From NCBI RefSeq assembly GCF_018614415.1, contig NZ_JAGGOO010000061.1, forward strand, positions 1 to 64,000: a DNA stretch of 64,000 bases, read 5' to 3'. The notes beneath the pieces are model-generated. The model was not told the origin of the DNA, did not search any database, and saw only the letters and a program-made list of their open reading frames with translations. Origin of the DNA: Streptomyces sp. ISL-12. Lineage in GTDB: Bacteria > Actinomycetota > Actinomycetes > Streptomycetales > Streptomycetaceae. Shown in pieces: positions 50,427 to 58,840 of this stretch (the stretch's first letter is position 1; the number at the start of each line of letters is the position of its first letter). A program made the translations under genes and the position numbers.

Positions 50427-50774
50427 GTGATCAAGTTCGCATTCCTGATCAACCGCGCCGAGGGCATGTCCTTCGAGTCGTTCGTCGAGCACCACCGGGC
50501 CCGCCACGCGCCGCTGTTCACCTCCATTCCGGAGGCGCGGCGGTATGTGCGGAAGTACACCGTGTCCCACCCGGTGCCCGCCCCCGCCGGGAACTACCCC
50601 GCCCCCGCCTATGACGGCCTCACCGAGATCTGGTTCGAGAACTGGGCGGACCACGACGCCTTCTTCGCGTCCGCGAACTACAGGGAACGGGTCCACCCGG
50701 ACGAGGCGAACTTCATCGACCTGGCCTCGGTGGCGGTGATGGTCACGGAGGAGAGGGTGGTGGTGGAGGGGTGA
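50427..50774 (+). CDS. EthD-domain protein
   Basis: A 115-residue protein of the dimeric alpha/beta-barrel superfamily. The EthD features are MIKFAFLINRAEGMSFESFV, EHHRARHAPLFTSIPEARRY and DGLTEIWFENWADHDAFFAS. EthD-like proteins assist cytochrome P450 degradation of ethers or act as small oxygenases and isomerases. GTG start after AGAGGGG. The next gene, another protein of this superfamily, begins 56 bases later. Confidence 0.88.
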   Translation: MIKFAFLINRAEGMSFESFVEHHRARHAPLFTSIPEARRYVRKYTVSHPVPAPAGNYPAPAYDGLTEIWFENWADHDAFFASANYRERVHPDEANFIDLASVAVMVTEERVVVEG

Positions 50775-50830
50775 GGGAACAGCCGGGAAAGGGCCTGCCC
50801 CCCCGTACGCCCGCGCTCTACGGTGACGCC

Positions 50831-51193
50831 ATGAGCGATCACCCGGCAACTCCCGTCACGCCCGTCGAAGCCTACGAACCCCCTTACTACGTCGCCGTGT
50901 TCACCACGGTGCGCACCCAGGAGCAGGACGGCTACCGCGAGACCGACGCCCGCATGCAGGAGCTGGTGAAGGACATCCCCGGGTACCTGGGGATGGACCA
51001 CGCGCAGACCCCCGGCGGGCTGGGCATCACCGTCGGCTACTTCCGCGACGCCGACGCCCTCACCGCGTGGCGGACCGACGCCGAGCACCGTGCGGCACAG
51101 CGGCGCGGGCGGGCCGAGTGGTACGAGCGGTACACGCTGCACGTGGCGAAGGTGGAGCGCAGCCACGGGTTCGTGCGGTCGCGTCCGCAGTGA
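50831..51193 (+). CDS. Antibiotic-biosynthesis-monooxygenase-like protein
   Basis: A 120-residue dimeric alpha/beta-barrel protein: YYVAVFTTVRTQEQDGYRET, KDIPGYLGMDHAQTPGGLG, FRDADALTAWRTDAEHRAAQ and EWYERYTLHVAKVERSHGF. Relatives are small cofactor-free oxygenases or heme/quinone-binding proteins. The start ATG at 50831 has TACGGT 6 bases upstream (leaderless type); a GTG at 50771 overlapping the previous stop is the alternative. Confidence 0.85.
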   Translation: MSDHPATPVTPVEAYEPPYYVAVFTTVRTQEQDGYRETDARMQELVKDIPGYLGMDHAQTPGGLGITVGYFRDADALTAWRTDAEHRAAQRRGRAEWYERYTLHVAKVERSHGFVRSRPQ

Positions 51194-51313
51194 GCCGATC
51201 CGGCGGCCGGTCTCCACTGAACTCCGGCTGGAACCCGGGCTGTCGGGCCGTAGACTTCGGCGGTGATCGGCGACGACGTCCGGCCGTCGTACGCCTCTGG
51301 GGGAGGACATCGC

Positions 51314-53011
51314 ATGCGGGACACTTCTGACTCGACGACGGCATCGACGGTCCTGGCGGAGGTGCTCCCGGGAGTCGCCGTCGTCTTCGGCGAGGTACCG
51401 GCGGAACTCAAGCCGGAACTGGTCGACTTCGGGATCGTGCCGGCCGTCGACCGCGAGCGGCTGTCGACCGTCCTCGCCTCGATCGGGAACACGGCGACCG
51501 TGGCCGGCAACCTCGGCAACGCGTTCGCCGGCGCGCAGGGGCTCTACCGGCTCAGCGACGCGACGCAGGCCCTGCTGAAGACCGGCGCGACGCTCGCCGT
51601 CAAGGACGGTGCGAACCTGGGGACGCTGATGTTCCCGGGCCGCATCGTCGCCCAGGCCCGCTTCATCCCCGTGACCGCGCTGAGCGCCGCGCAGACCGCG
51701 GCCGCGCTCGGGCCGGCGCTGGCCATGGTGGGCCTCCAGATGCAGCTCAGCGAGGTCACGGGTCTGGTCAGGACCAACATCGCGCTGACCAGCCAGGTCC
51801 TCACGGCCATCCGCAACGAGCAGTGGTCCGAACTGACGGGACTCGTCACCACCGTCGACCGCGCCGTCGACCAGGCCCGGAAGGTCGAGACGGTCCCCGC
51901 CTCCCTCTGGGACAGCGTCGCGGGCGCCCAGGCGGCGCTGGACAAGCAGCGCGAGCTGTACCGGCGCAACGTCCGCGGCCACGTCGGACAGATCGGCCAG
52001 AGCGGCCAGAGCGACACGCGGCGCAACCGGGAGTACCTCCAGACCAACGCCGAGGCGATCGTCTTCGACACCTACGCCCTCCTCTCCTCGCTCAAGGCGT
52101 GGGCCGGGTACCAGGCGCTGCGCGCCGGCCGGGCGAGGGCCGTCGGACGGGACGACGCCGACGAGGCGCGCTTCGTCGAGGTCGTCGCGCGGGACACCCG
52201 TGCGGAGCTGGACTCCGCCCTCACCGAGACGGCGGGCCTCGTCGCCTCGCTGACGCGCGAGCTGAGCATCGTCGCCGAACTGCCCGGCCGCGACGGCCTG
52301 TCGCAGTCCCTGCCGGGGAAGCGCAAGGACGCGAAGGCGGCCCGCCAGACCTCCGCCCGCCTCCTGGAGGCGATCCGGCCCCTCGCCGACGCCCTCCGCC
52401 CGCCGGCCCCTCCGCTGGAGGCCCCGGACGTCGTCTGCGCACCGGGATCGCCGGACCTCGGGCCCTACCTGCGCATCCTGCGCTGGTTCCTCGAAGACGG
52501 TGAGACCCTGCGCGTCCTCGGCTTCGCCGACCAGCTCGACGCCGTCGGCCCGCTCTCGGCGATCCTCGGCGGGGCCAAGGACAAGCTGGCGGCGGCGCGG
52601 GACAGGACCACGGCGAAGACACTGGTCGCGGTCACGGACCGGCGCGTCCTCACGGCCCGGACGAACGCCTTCCTGGAACAGGGCGAGATCCGCCAGGACA
52701 TCCCGGTCGACCAGGTGCGCTACGTCCGGGCGGCGACCGCGCAGGACAGGAGCGCGCGCCTGGCGATCGACCTCGTCACCCGGGACGAGAGCATCCGGTG
52801 GCTCTTCCGCGCCGACACGGACACCGACACCGCCCAGGTGGACGCGCTCGCCGCCGTACTCGCCGAGTCGATGACGATCCCGGACGCCGAGCGCGACGCG
52901 CTGCGGCGGCGGGGCCGGGCCGCCATCGAGGCGGGCGGGAAGGGCGAGGCGGCCGGGACGGGGGCCGCGGCGCCGTCCGGTCCCGAGGCCACGGACCGCG
53001 ACGCCGAGTAG
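51314..53011 (+). CDS. Uncharacterised 565-residue protein with a C-terminal PH-like domain
   Basis: Not recognised as a whole. Residues ~20-130 contain Gly/Ala-rich hydrophobic helices (IGNTATVAGNLGNAFAGAQG, LSAAQTAAALGPALAMVGLQ) without classic membrane anchors. Residues ~140-340 are predicted long helices (RNEQWSELTGLVTTVDRAVD). Residues ~435-530 look like a bacterial PH domain: KTLVAVTDRRVLTARTNAFL, then RQDIPVDQVRYVRAAT and IRWLFRADTDT. The tail is disordered. GGAGGA precedes ATG 51314. It stands alone, with no obvious partner gene. Confidence 0.75.
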   Translation: MRDTSDSTTASTVLAEVLPGVAVVFGEVPAELKPELVDFGIVPAVDRERLSTVLASIGNTATVAGNLGNAFAGAQGLYRLSDATQALLKTGATLAVKDGANLGTLMFPGRIVAQARFIPVTALSAAQTAAALGPALAMVGLQMQLSEVTGLVRTNIALTSQVLTAIRNEQWSELTGLVTTVDRAVDQARKVETVPASLWDSVAGAQAALDKQRELYRRNVRGHVGQIGQSGQSDTRRNREYLQTNAEAIVFDTYALLSSLKAWAGYQALRAGRARAVGRDDADEARFVEVVARDTRAELDSALTETAGLVASLTRELSIVAELPGRDGLSQSLPGKRKDAKAARQTSARLLEAIRPLADALRPPAPPLEAPDVVCAPGSPDLGPYLRILRWFLEDGETLRVLGFADQLDAVGPLSAILGGAKDKLAAARDRTTAKTLVAVTDRRVLTARTNAFLEQGEIRQDIPVDQVRYVRAATAQDRSARLAIDLVTRDESIRWLFRADTDTDTAQVDALAAVLAESMTIPDAERDALRRRGRAAIEAGGKGEAAGTGAAAPSGPEATDRDAE

Positions 53012-53090
53012 ACCGGCAGTCCGAAGGCAGCCCGACGGCAGCCCGACAGCCGAGGGCCGAGGGCCGAGGGTTCGGGGCCGCCCGCAGGCG

Positions 53091-53975
53091 TCAGTTCCCC
53101 GCCACCGGCACCAACCGGTACCCCTCCCCCTCCGCCACCACCCGGCCCGCCGTCGGCGGGGGGAAGTGGGTGCCCAGGAGGAGGGTGTCCGTGCCGACGA
53201 GGGAGGCGAGCAGGGCGCGGCGGGTGGCCTCCGAGCGGGCCGGGTCGATGTCGACGCAGGCGCCGAGGGCCGGGTGGGCGAACTGCACCGGGTGGTGGAC
53301 GCAGTCGCCGGTGATGAGCGCGGTGGCGCCGCCGCTGGTGAGCCGGACGGCGACATGGCCGGGCGTGTGGCCCGGCGTCGGCAGCAGGCGCAGGCCGGGG
53401 GCGAGGTCGGTGCCGTCCGGCGGGACGTCGACGAGGTCGAGCAGGCCCGCCTCCTCCACGGGGAGCACGGAGTCGGCGAACATCTGCCGCCGGGGTCCGT
53501 CCAGGGCGTGCCCCGCCCAGAAGTCGCGCTCGGCGCGTGCGGTGACGTAACGGGCGTTGCGGAAGGTGGGGACCCACGCGCCGTTCACCTCACGGGTGTT
53601 CCAGCCGACGTGGTCGGTGTGCAGGTGGGTCAGGACGACCAGGTCGACGGTGTCCGGGGCGAAGCCGGCGGCGGTGAGCCGGTCGAGGTAGCCGGTGCGC
53701 AGGCCGTGCCAGGCGGGGTTGGCGCGGGTCTTGCCGTTGCCGATGCCGGTGTCGACCAGGACGCGCCGGCCGTCCGGTGTCTCGAAGGCGAAGCTGTGGC
53801 TGCCCAGGCGCAGGACGCCCGCCTCGTCGGCGAAGTCCGGGTGCAGCCAGTCCTGTTCGCGGACGAGGCCGGCGGTGGCTCCGGGCAGCAGCCAGGCGCC
53901 GGTCGCGGGCGGCAGCGGGGTCTCGTCGACGCGGTGGACGGTGAGGTCGCCGACGGTCCACGTGGGGGCGCGCAT
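53091..53975 (-). CDS. Metallo-beta-lactamase-fold hydrolase, lactonase-like
   Basis: A 294-residue enzyme. The metal motif LVVLTHLHTDHVGWNTREVN (HxHxDH) is followed by a His in LLPTPGHTPGHVAVRL, Asp in ALITGDCVHHPVQFAHP and a last His in LLGTHFPPPTAGRV. This set matches quorum-quenching lactonase-type MBL proteins. ATG at 53975 has AAGGGAAG 7 bases upstream. A short intergenic space with an AT-rich CAAAAGCTAATCGTTTGCTT (53991-54010) separates it from the divergent small gene. Confidence 0.9.
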   Translation of the reverse strand: MRAPTWTVGDLTVHRVDETPLPPATGAWLLPGATAGLVREQDWLHPDFADEAGVLRLGSHSFAFETPDGRRVLVDTGIGNGKTRANPAWHGLRTGYLDRLTAAGFAPDTVDLVVLTHLHTDHVGWNTREVNGAWVPTFRNARYVTARAERDFWAGHALDGPRRQMFADSVLPVEEAGLLDLVDVPPDGTDLAPGLRLLPTPGHTPGHVAVRLTSGGATALITGDCVHHPVQFAHPALGACVDIDPARSEATRRALLASLVGTDTLLLGTHFPPPTAGRVVAEGEGYRLVPVAGN

Positions 53976-54086
53976 GGGAGGACTTCCCTTCAAAAGCTAA
54001 TCGTTTGCTTTTAGGCAGGCTAGGCCCTACGGTCACCTAACGCAAATACTTAGCCTTAGCGCCGATCCCCCGGGAGAGCCACAGCC

Positions 54087-54239
54087 ATGTCCCCCGACGA
54101 CCCCGCCCCCTCCCCGGCGGCCCGCCAGGCCGCCCGGCACATCCACGCCGTCGTCTCGGTCCTGCGCGAGCTGGACCTCGGCGACACCCCGCCCGCCGCC
54201 GCCTACCGCGCCGAGGAGCCGAGCCATGACGCCCGCTGA
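54087..54239 (+). CDS. 50-residue AtzG/GatC-like partner of the amidase
   Basis: MSPDDPAPSPAARQAARHIH begins a short helical protein continuing AVVSVLRELDLGDTPPAAAY. It overlaps the amidase start by 14 bases in another frame. Small helical partners (GatC, AtzG) commonly precede amidases of this family, and size and position fit. The link is inferred from context. Confidence 0.6.
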   Translation: MSPDDPAPSPAARQAARHIHAVVSVLRELDLGDTPPAAAYRAEEPSHDAR

Positions 54240-55626
54240 GCTGACCCTCGCCGCCGCCGCGGACGCGATCCGGGAACGGCGGCTGTCGCCCGTGGAGTTG
54301 CTGGAGTCGGTACTCGACCGCGTCGAGGAGGTGGACCGGGACCTCGGCGCCTACGTCACCGTCACCGCCGACCGCGCCCGCCGCGCGGCGCTCGCGGCCG
54401 AGGCGGAGGCCGCCGCCGGACGCCTGCGCGGCCCGCTGCACGGCATCCCCATGGGGCTGAAGGACCTGATCGACGTGGCGGGGACGGCGACGTCCGCGAG
54501 TTCCCGGGTCCGGGACGGCCACCGCGCCGACGCCGACAGCACGGTCGCCGCGCGGCTGGCCGAGGCCGGCGCGGTCCTGGTCGGCAAGACCCACACGCAC
54601 GAGTTCGCCTACGGGCTGACCACCCCGCAGACCCGCAACGCCCGGGACCGGGACCGGGTGGCCGGCGGTTCGAGCGGCGGCTCGGCGGTCGCCGTGGCCT
54701 CCGGTACGGCGACCTTCGCGCTCGGCACCGACACCGGCGGCTCGATCCGCGTCCCCGCAGCCCTCAACGGCGTCGTCGGCCTCAAACCCACGTACGGCCT
54801 CGTCCCCCGCCACGGCGTGACCTCGCTGTCCTGGTCGCTGGACCACGTCGGCCCGATCACCCGCACCGTCGAGGACGCCGCCCTCGTCCTGCCCGCCCTG
54901 ACCGGACACGACCCCCGCGACCCGGCCTCCGTCCCCGCCCCGGCCCTCCACCACCCCGGGCCGGACCCGGACCTGACGGGCCTGCGCGTCGGCGTGCCGC
55001 GGAACTTCTACTTCGACCACGTCGACCCGGAGGTGGAGGCCGCCGTCCGCGGCGCCGTCGACCGGCTCCGCGACCTCGGCGCGCGGCTGACCGAGGTCGA
55101 GATCCCGCTGACCCGCTACGTCCAGGCGGTCCAGTGGGGCCTGATGGTGCCGGAGGCCACCGCCTACCACGAACGCACCCTGCGCGACGTCCCCGACCGG
55201 TACGCGGACGACGTCCGGGTGCTGCTGGAGGCCGGGGAGCTGATGTCCGCCGGGGACCATCTGCGCGCCCAGCGCGCCCGGACGCTGATGCGCCGGGAGT
55301 GGGCCCGGTTGCTGACGGACGTCGACGTGATCGCCGCCCCGACGGTCCCGCTCACCGCCGTGCCGTCCGGCCGGGAGACGGTCACCTGGCCGGACGGCAC
55401 GGCCGAGACCGTCTCCGACGCCTACGTACGCCTGTCCGCCCCCGCCAACATCACCGGTGTCCCCGCGCTGACCGTCCCGGTCGGCCGCGACGGGGACGGA
55501 CTGCCCATCGGGATGCAGCTGCTGGGGCGCCCCTTCGAGGAGGCGGTGCTGCTGCGGGCCGGGCACGCCTACGAGCGGTCGGCGCCGGCGTGGACGTCTC
55601 CCGGCACCCTTCACTTGACTGACTGA
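54226..55626 (+). CDS. Amidase-signature family hydrolase
   Basis: A 466-residue amidase with a Ser-cisSer-Lys triad. The Lys is in GIPMGLKDLIDVAG, the cis-Ser in RVAGGSSGGSAVAVASG and the nucleophile Ser in LGTDTGGSIRVPAALNGVVG. It is of the GatA-like type and could act on an amide or allophanate-like substrate. ATG at 54226 within the small upstream gene, implying coupling. Confidence 0.93.
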   Translation: MTPAELTLAAAADAIRERRLSPVELLESVLDRVEEVDRDLGAYVTVTADRARRAALAAEAEAAAGRLRGPLHGIPMGLKDLIDVAGTATSASSRVRDGHRADADSTVAARLAEAGAVLVGKTHTHEFAYGLTTPQTRNARDRDRVAGGSSGGSAVAVASGTATFALGTDTGGSIRVPAALNGVVGLKPTYGLVPRHGVTSLSWSLDHVGPITRTVEDAALVLPALTGHDPRDPASVPAPALHHPGPDPDLTGLRVGVPRNFYFDHVDPEVEAAVRGAVDRLRDLGARLTEVEIPLTRYVQAVQWGLMVPEATAYHERTLRDVPDRYADDVRVLLEAGELMSAGDHLRAQRARTLMRREWARLLTDVDVIAAPTVPLTAVPSGRETVTWPDGTAETVSDAYVRLSAPANITGVPALTVPVGRDGDGLPIGMQLLGRPFEEAVLLRAGHAYERSAPAWTSPGTLHLTD

Positions 55627-55649
55627 CCACTCTCCTACATCCTGTACGC

Positions 55650-56213
55650 ATGCCCAGGCCCAGGAGCGACGACAAGCGCGCGGCGATCATGACCGCCGCC
55701 ACCCGGATCATCGCCGCTCAGGGGCTGGGGGCGGCGACGGCGGCGATCGCGAAGGAGGCCGGCGTCTCGAACGGGTCGCTGTTCACCTACTTCGACACGA
55801 AAGCGGATCTGCTCAACCAGCTGTACCTGGAGCTGAAGGGGGAGATGGGGGCAGCCGCGCTCGGCGGCCTGCCCACGGCCGACGCGCGCACCCAGCTGCT
55901 GCACATGTGGTCACGGTGGATGGACTGGGCGACGACCCATCCCCACAAGCGCCGCGCGCTGGCACAGCTCCAGGTCTCCGACGAGATCACGGCGTCCACT
56001 CATGCGTCCGTGGGCCGGACCATGACGGGCATCGGGGAGATCCTGGAGCGCGGCCGGGCGAACGGCCCGATGCGCGACACCCCGGCGACCTTGGTGTTCG
56101 CGCTGTGCAATGCCGTGGCCGAGGCCACCATCGACTACATCCTCGGCGACCCGGACCGCGCCGACGAACACAAGAAGTCCGGTTTCGAAGCGCTCTGGCG
56201 CATGATCGGCTGA
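55650..56213 (+). CDS. TetR-family transcriptional regulator
   Basis: A 187-residue repressor. The helix-turn-helix is IMTAATRIIAAQGLGAATAA, IAKEAGVSNGSLFTYFDTKA; the rest is a helical effector domain. TGACTGATCAGTCA (56289-56302) lies between it and the following SDR gene and is the probable operator, so it likely represses the SDR gene. Confidence 0.92.
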   Translation: MPRPRSDDKRAAIMTAATRIIAAQGLGAATAAIAKEAGVSNGSLFTYFDTKADLLNQLYLELKGEMGAAALGGLPTADARTQLLHMWSRWMDWATTHPHKRRALAQLQVSDEITASTHASVGRTMTGIGEILERGRANGPMRDTPATLVFALCNAVAEATIDYILGDPDRADEHKKSGFEALWRMIG

Positions 56214-56288
56214 CCCGCCCCGGCTCCGCTTCCTCCCCTCCCCTCCCCTTCCCTCCCCTTCCCTTCCCTGTCGACGCACATCCACCAA

Positions 56289-56302
56289 TGACTGATCAGT
56301 CA
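56289..56302. promoter_or_regulatory. TetR-type palindromic operator
   Basis: TGACTGATCAGTCA is a perfect 14-bp palindrome 31 bases before the SDR start codon. A related TGACTGACTGACC occurs just before the TetR gene itself (about 55617). Confidence 0.75.
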
Positions 56303-56332
56303 GTCACCTAAGTTGGACACCTGAGGAGTGCC

Positions 56333-57235
56333 ATGCCCGACAAGGCTTACGTCATCACCGGCCCGACCTCCGGCTTCGGCCGCCGCACCGCCCTCGAACT
56401 GGCCCGGCACGGCACCGTCGTGCTGGTCGGGCGCGACGCCGCCAAGCTCGACGACGTGCGCGCACGCATCGAAGGCGGAGGCGGCGAGGCCGTGACCGTC
56501 GTCTGCGACCTCGCGGACCTGACGAGCGTGCGACGCGCCGCCGCGCAGATCACGGAGCTCGGCCTCCCGATCGCCGGCGTGCTCAACAACGCCGGCATCT
56601 TCCCCCACCGCCCCGGCACCAACGCCCTCGGCTGGGACATCGTCTACGCCACCAACCACATCGGGCCCTTCGTGTTCACCGAGACGCTCGCGCCCCACCT
56701 CGCAGACGGCACGCAGGTGGTGTTCGTCGTCTCGGCAGTGGAGGATCCGGAGCGCAAGCCGGCCACCCTGTCCGGTTTCCGCGGCGCCCGGTACATCTCC
56801 GCCGAGGCGAGCACCCGTGGCGAGTGGCAGCCCGGCGGCTCGAAACTGCCCGGCGCAGACGCCTACGCCACGTCCAAGCAGGGCAACCTGGCGACGGTGC
56901 TCGCCTTCGCCCGCGAAACACCCCGCCTGCGGTTCAACGCCGTCGAACCCGGCTTCGCCCCCGGCACGAACCTCGGCCGCGACGCCGGCCTGTTCCTGCG
57001 CCTGCTGTCGAAGTACGTGCTCTCGCCGCCGGCCCCGCTCATCAAGTACTGGACCAACCCGGGCACCGCCGCTCGCGTGATCACCCGGATACTCACCGAC
57101 GAGTCGGACGCCACCGGCGTCTACTACGACGAGAAGGGACGTCCGATGCGGGGTTCCGCCCAGGTGCACGACCCGGCCTTCAACGCGCGGGTGGTCGCCG
57201 AGACCCGTGCGCTGCTGAAGACGGTTCCCGCCTGA
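56333..57235 (+). CDS. Short-chain dehydrogenase/reductase
   Basis: A 300-residue NAD(P)-dependent oxidoreductase. The nucleotide motif is AYVITGPTSGFGRRTALELA (TGxxxGxG), then VLNNAGIFPH (NAG), and the catalytic pair GADAYATSKQGNLATV (YxxxK). The extended C-terminus is like that of retinol/protochlorophyllide-reductase-type SDRs. GAGGAG before the ATG. Likely controlled by the upstream TetR. Confidence 0.93.
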   Translation: MPDKAYVITGPTSGFGRRTALELARHGTVVLVGRDAAKLDDVRARIEGGGGEAVTVVCDLADLTSVRRAAAQITELGLPIAGVLNNAGIFPHRPGTNALGWDIVYATNHIGPFVFTETLAPHLADGTQVVFVVSAVEDPERKPATLSGFRGARYISAEASTRGEWQPGGSKLPGADAYATSKQGNLATVLAFARETPRLRFNAVEPGFAPGTNLGRDAGLFLRLLSKYVLSPPAPLIKYWTNPGTAARVITRILTDESDATGVYYDEKGRPMRGSAQVHDPAFNARVVAETRALLKTVPA

Positions 57236-57270
57236 CCGGCCCGCCACGACTTCACTAAAGCCAGACGTTT

Positions 57271-57280
57271 GCGTTAACGC
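57271..57280. promoter_or_regulatory. Palindrome before the second TetR gene
   Basis: GCGTTAACGC is a perfect 10-bp palindrome 45 bases before the start codon, next to a possible -10 TACGAT (57283-57288); candidate autoregulatory site. Confidence 0.4.
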
Positions 57281-57325
57281 CGTACGATGGGCGGGTCGCC
57301 ACGCGGTCGAGCAAGAGGTGGAGTC

Positions 57326-57892
57326 ATGAGTCGCCGGCAGATGGTCCGCCCGGGCGGACGCAGCGCCCGGGTCCAGGAGTCCGTCCACGCGGCGGTACGG
57401 GAGCTGGAGGCCGAGGTGGGCCGGGACGCCCTCACCGTGCCGCTGATCGCCCGGCGCGCGGGCGTCACCCCGTCGACGGTCTACCGCCGCTGGGGCGACC
57501 TGCGGGAACTGCTCTCGGACGTGGCCGTCGAGCGGCTGCGCCCCGAGACGGAACCGGAGGAACTCGGCGACCTCGCCGCCGACCTCACGGCCTGGGCGGA
57601 GCTGTTCCTCGACGAGATGGCCTCCCCCGCGGGCCGCGCCTACGTCCGCGACGCCCTGCTCGGCGACCCGGACGGCAGCAACGCCGGCCAGTGCTCGGCG
57701 TACGCGGCCGAACAGATCGACGTCGTCCTCGCCCGCGCGACCGCCCGCGGCGAGACCGTCCCCGACGTCGAGACGGTCGTCGACCGCGTGGTCGCCCCCC
57801 TGATGTACCGCATCCTCTTCCGCCCGACCGGCCTGGACGCCGCGTACGCCCGGCGACTGGTGGCCGGGGTGCTGGGGCCGTCCGGCCATTGA
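57326..57892 (+). CDS. TetR-family transcriptional regulator
   Basis: A 188-residue regulator. The helix-turn-helix is VPLIARRAGVTPSTVYRRWG, preceded by VQESVHAAVRELEAEVGRDA; the C-terminal part resembles the TetR_C domain of the PsrA/AcrR-like group. GAGGTGGAG precedes ATG 57326. No obvious target besides itself. Confidence 0.9.
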   Translation: MSRRQMVRPGGRSARVQESVHAAVRELEAEVGRDALTVPLIARRAGVTPSTVYRRWGDLRELLSDVAVERLRPETEPEELGDLAADLTAWAELFLDEMASPAGRAYVRDALLGDPDGSNAGQCSAYAAEQIDVVLARATARGETVPDVETVVDRVVAPLMYRILFRPTGLDAAYARRLVAGVLGPSGH

Positions 57893-57986
57893 GGAGGTCC
57901 GTGCGCGGAACGGACCCGGTACGGCGTGCCGGGTACCGTCGTTACCCCGTCAGAGCGCCGATCTCGACCGGGCGAGGGAACAGACT

Positions 57987-58211
57987 GTGCGTACCGCCAC
58001 CGTGCCGGCCGACGGTGACCGAATCCGCCGGGCCGAGCGGCCGGGCCGGGAGCCGTCCCCCGTCCACGCGCACGGTCCGGCGGCGACGTCACCCGCCCGC
58101 TTTGCCGGGGCCGGGGCGTCCGTGACCGAGCGCCCGGACCGCGAGCGCCCCGTCACGCTGGACCATCCGGCGGCCTTCGCCCACACCAACCCGGCGGCAC
58201 TCGATGGCTGA
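57987..58211 (+). CDS. Possible 74-residue disordered protein
   Basis: GTG at 57987 is preceded by GAGGGA at a suitable distance, and the frame stays open to a stop overlapping the next start by 8 bases. The product (VRTATVPADGDRIRRAERPG...) is polar and Arg/Pro/Ala-rich with no recognisable domain, so this may be non-coding GC-rich sequence. Confidence 0.3.
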   Translation: MRTATVPADGDRIRRAERPGREPSPVHAHGPAATSPARFAGAGASVTERPDRERPVTLDHPAAFAHTNPAALDG

Positions 58212-58503
58212 CGCACACGACTGGACCCCCGACCCGGCGAGTCACGTCTACGTGTACGTGCAGGTCGTGCACCACATCGCCGAGCAGATCCGGTCCGGGC
58301 GGCTGCCCGTGGGCGCGCGGCTGCCCGCCGAGCGCGACCTCGCCGAGCAGTACGGCGTGGCCGTCAACACCGTCCGCCGCGCCATCCGCGAGCTGCGCGA
58401 CCGGGGCCTGCTCATCACCGTCCCCGTCAAGGGAACCTTCGTGCGCGCGGAGGAATCCCCCGCCGACCCGCCGCAGGACGAAGACGACGACGCCGGCCGA
58501 TAG
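58204..58503 (+). CDS. Short GntR-family transcriptional regulator
   Basis: A 99-residue protein formed mainly by the GntR winged helix: YVQVVHHIAEQIRSGRLPVG, RLPAERDLAEQYGVAVNTVR, RAIRELRDRGLLITVPVKGT. No effector domain; acidic C-terminus. It is followed 70 bases later by a second gene of the same type. Confidence 0.88.
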   Translation: MADAHDWTPDPASHVYVYVQVVHHIAEQIRSGRLPVGARLPAERDLAEQYGVAVNTVRRAIRELRDRGLLITVPVKGTFVRAEESPADPPQDEDDDAGR

Positions 58504-58573
58504 CCCGTCCCGCCGCGTCTTGCCGCGTTCCGGCGCGACGCGCGCACCGGTGCGGCACCGTGGAGGGATGACC

Positions 58574-58840
58574 GTGCTCCCGCGCTACGCATACGTGAAG
58601 CTGGCAGACGCCATCGCCGCCGAGATCGCGTCCGGCAAGCTGCCGCAAGGGGCGGCGCTGCCGGGCGAGCGGGCCATGACGGGGCTGTACGGCGTCAGCA
58701 TCGGCACCGTGCGGCGGGCCGTCGTCGAGCTGCGCAGGCGCGGGCTGGTCGCCACGCTCCCCGCGAAGGGAACCTACGTGATCGGCACCCCCGAAGCGCC
58801 CGCCGATCCGGCCGGGGGCGCGGCGGACACCGGCGAGTGA
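58574..58840 (+). CDS. Short GntR-family transcriptional regulator
   Basis: An 88-residue protein similar in layout to its upstream neighbour: YAYVKLADAIAAEIASGKLP, GERAMTGLYGVSIGTVRRAV, VELRRRGLVATLPAKGTYVI. GTG at 58574 is preferred because GGAGGG lies 6 bases before it; the ATG at 58568 directly abuts that site. Its last 67 bases overlap the convergent channel gene. Confidence 0.85.
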   Translation: MLPRYAYVKLADAIAAEIASGKLPQGAALPGERAMTGLYGVSIGTVRRAVVELRRRGLVATLPAKGTYVIGTPEAPADPAGGAADTGE

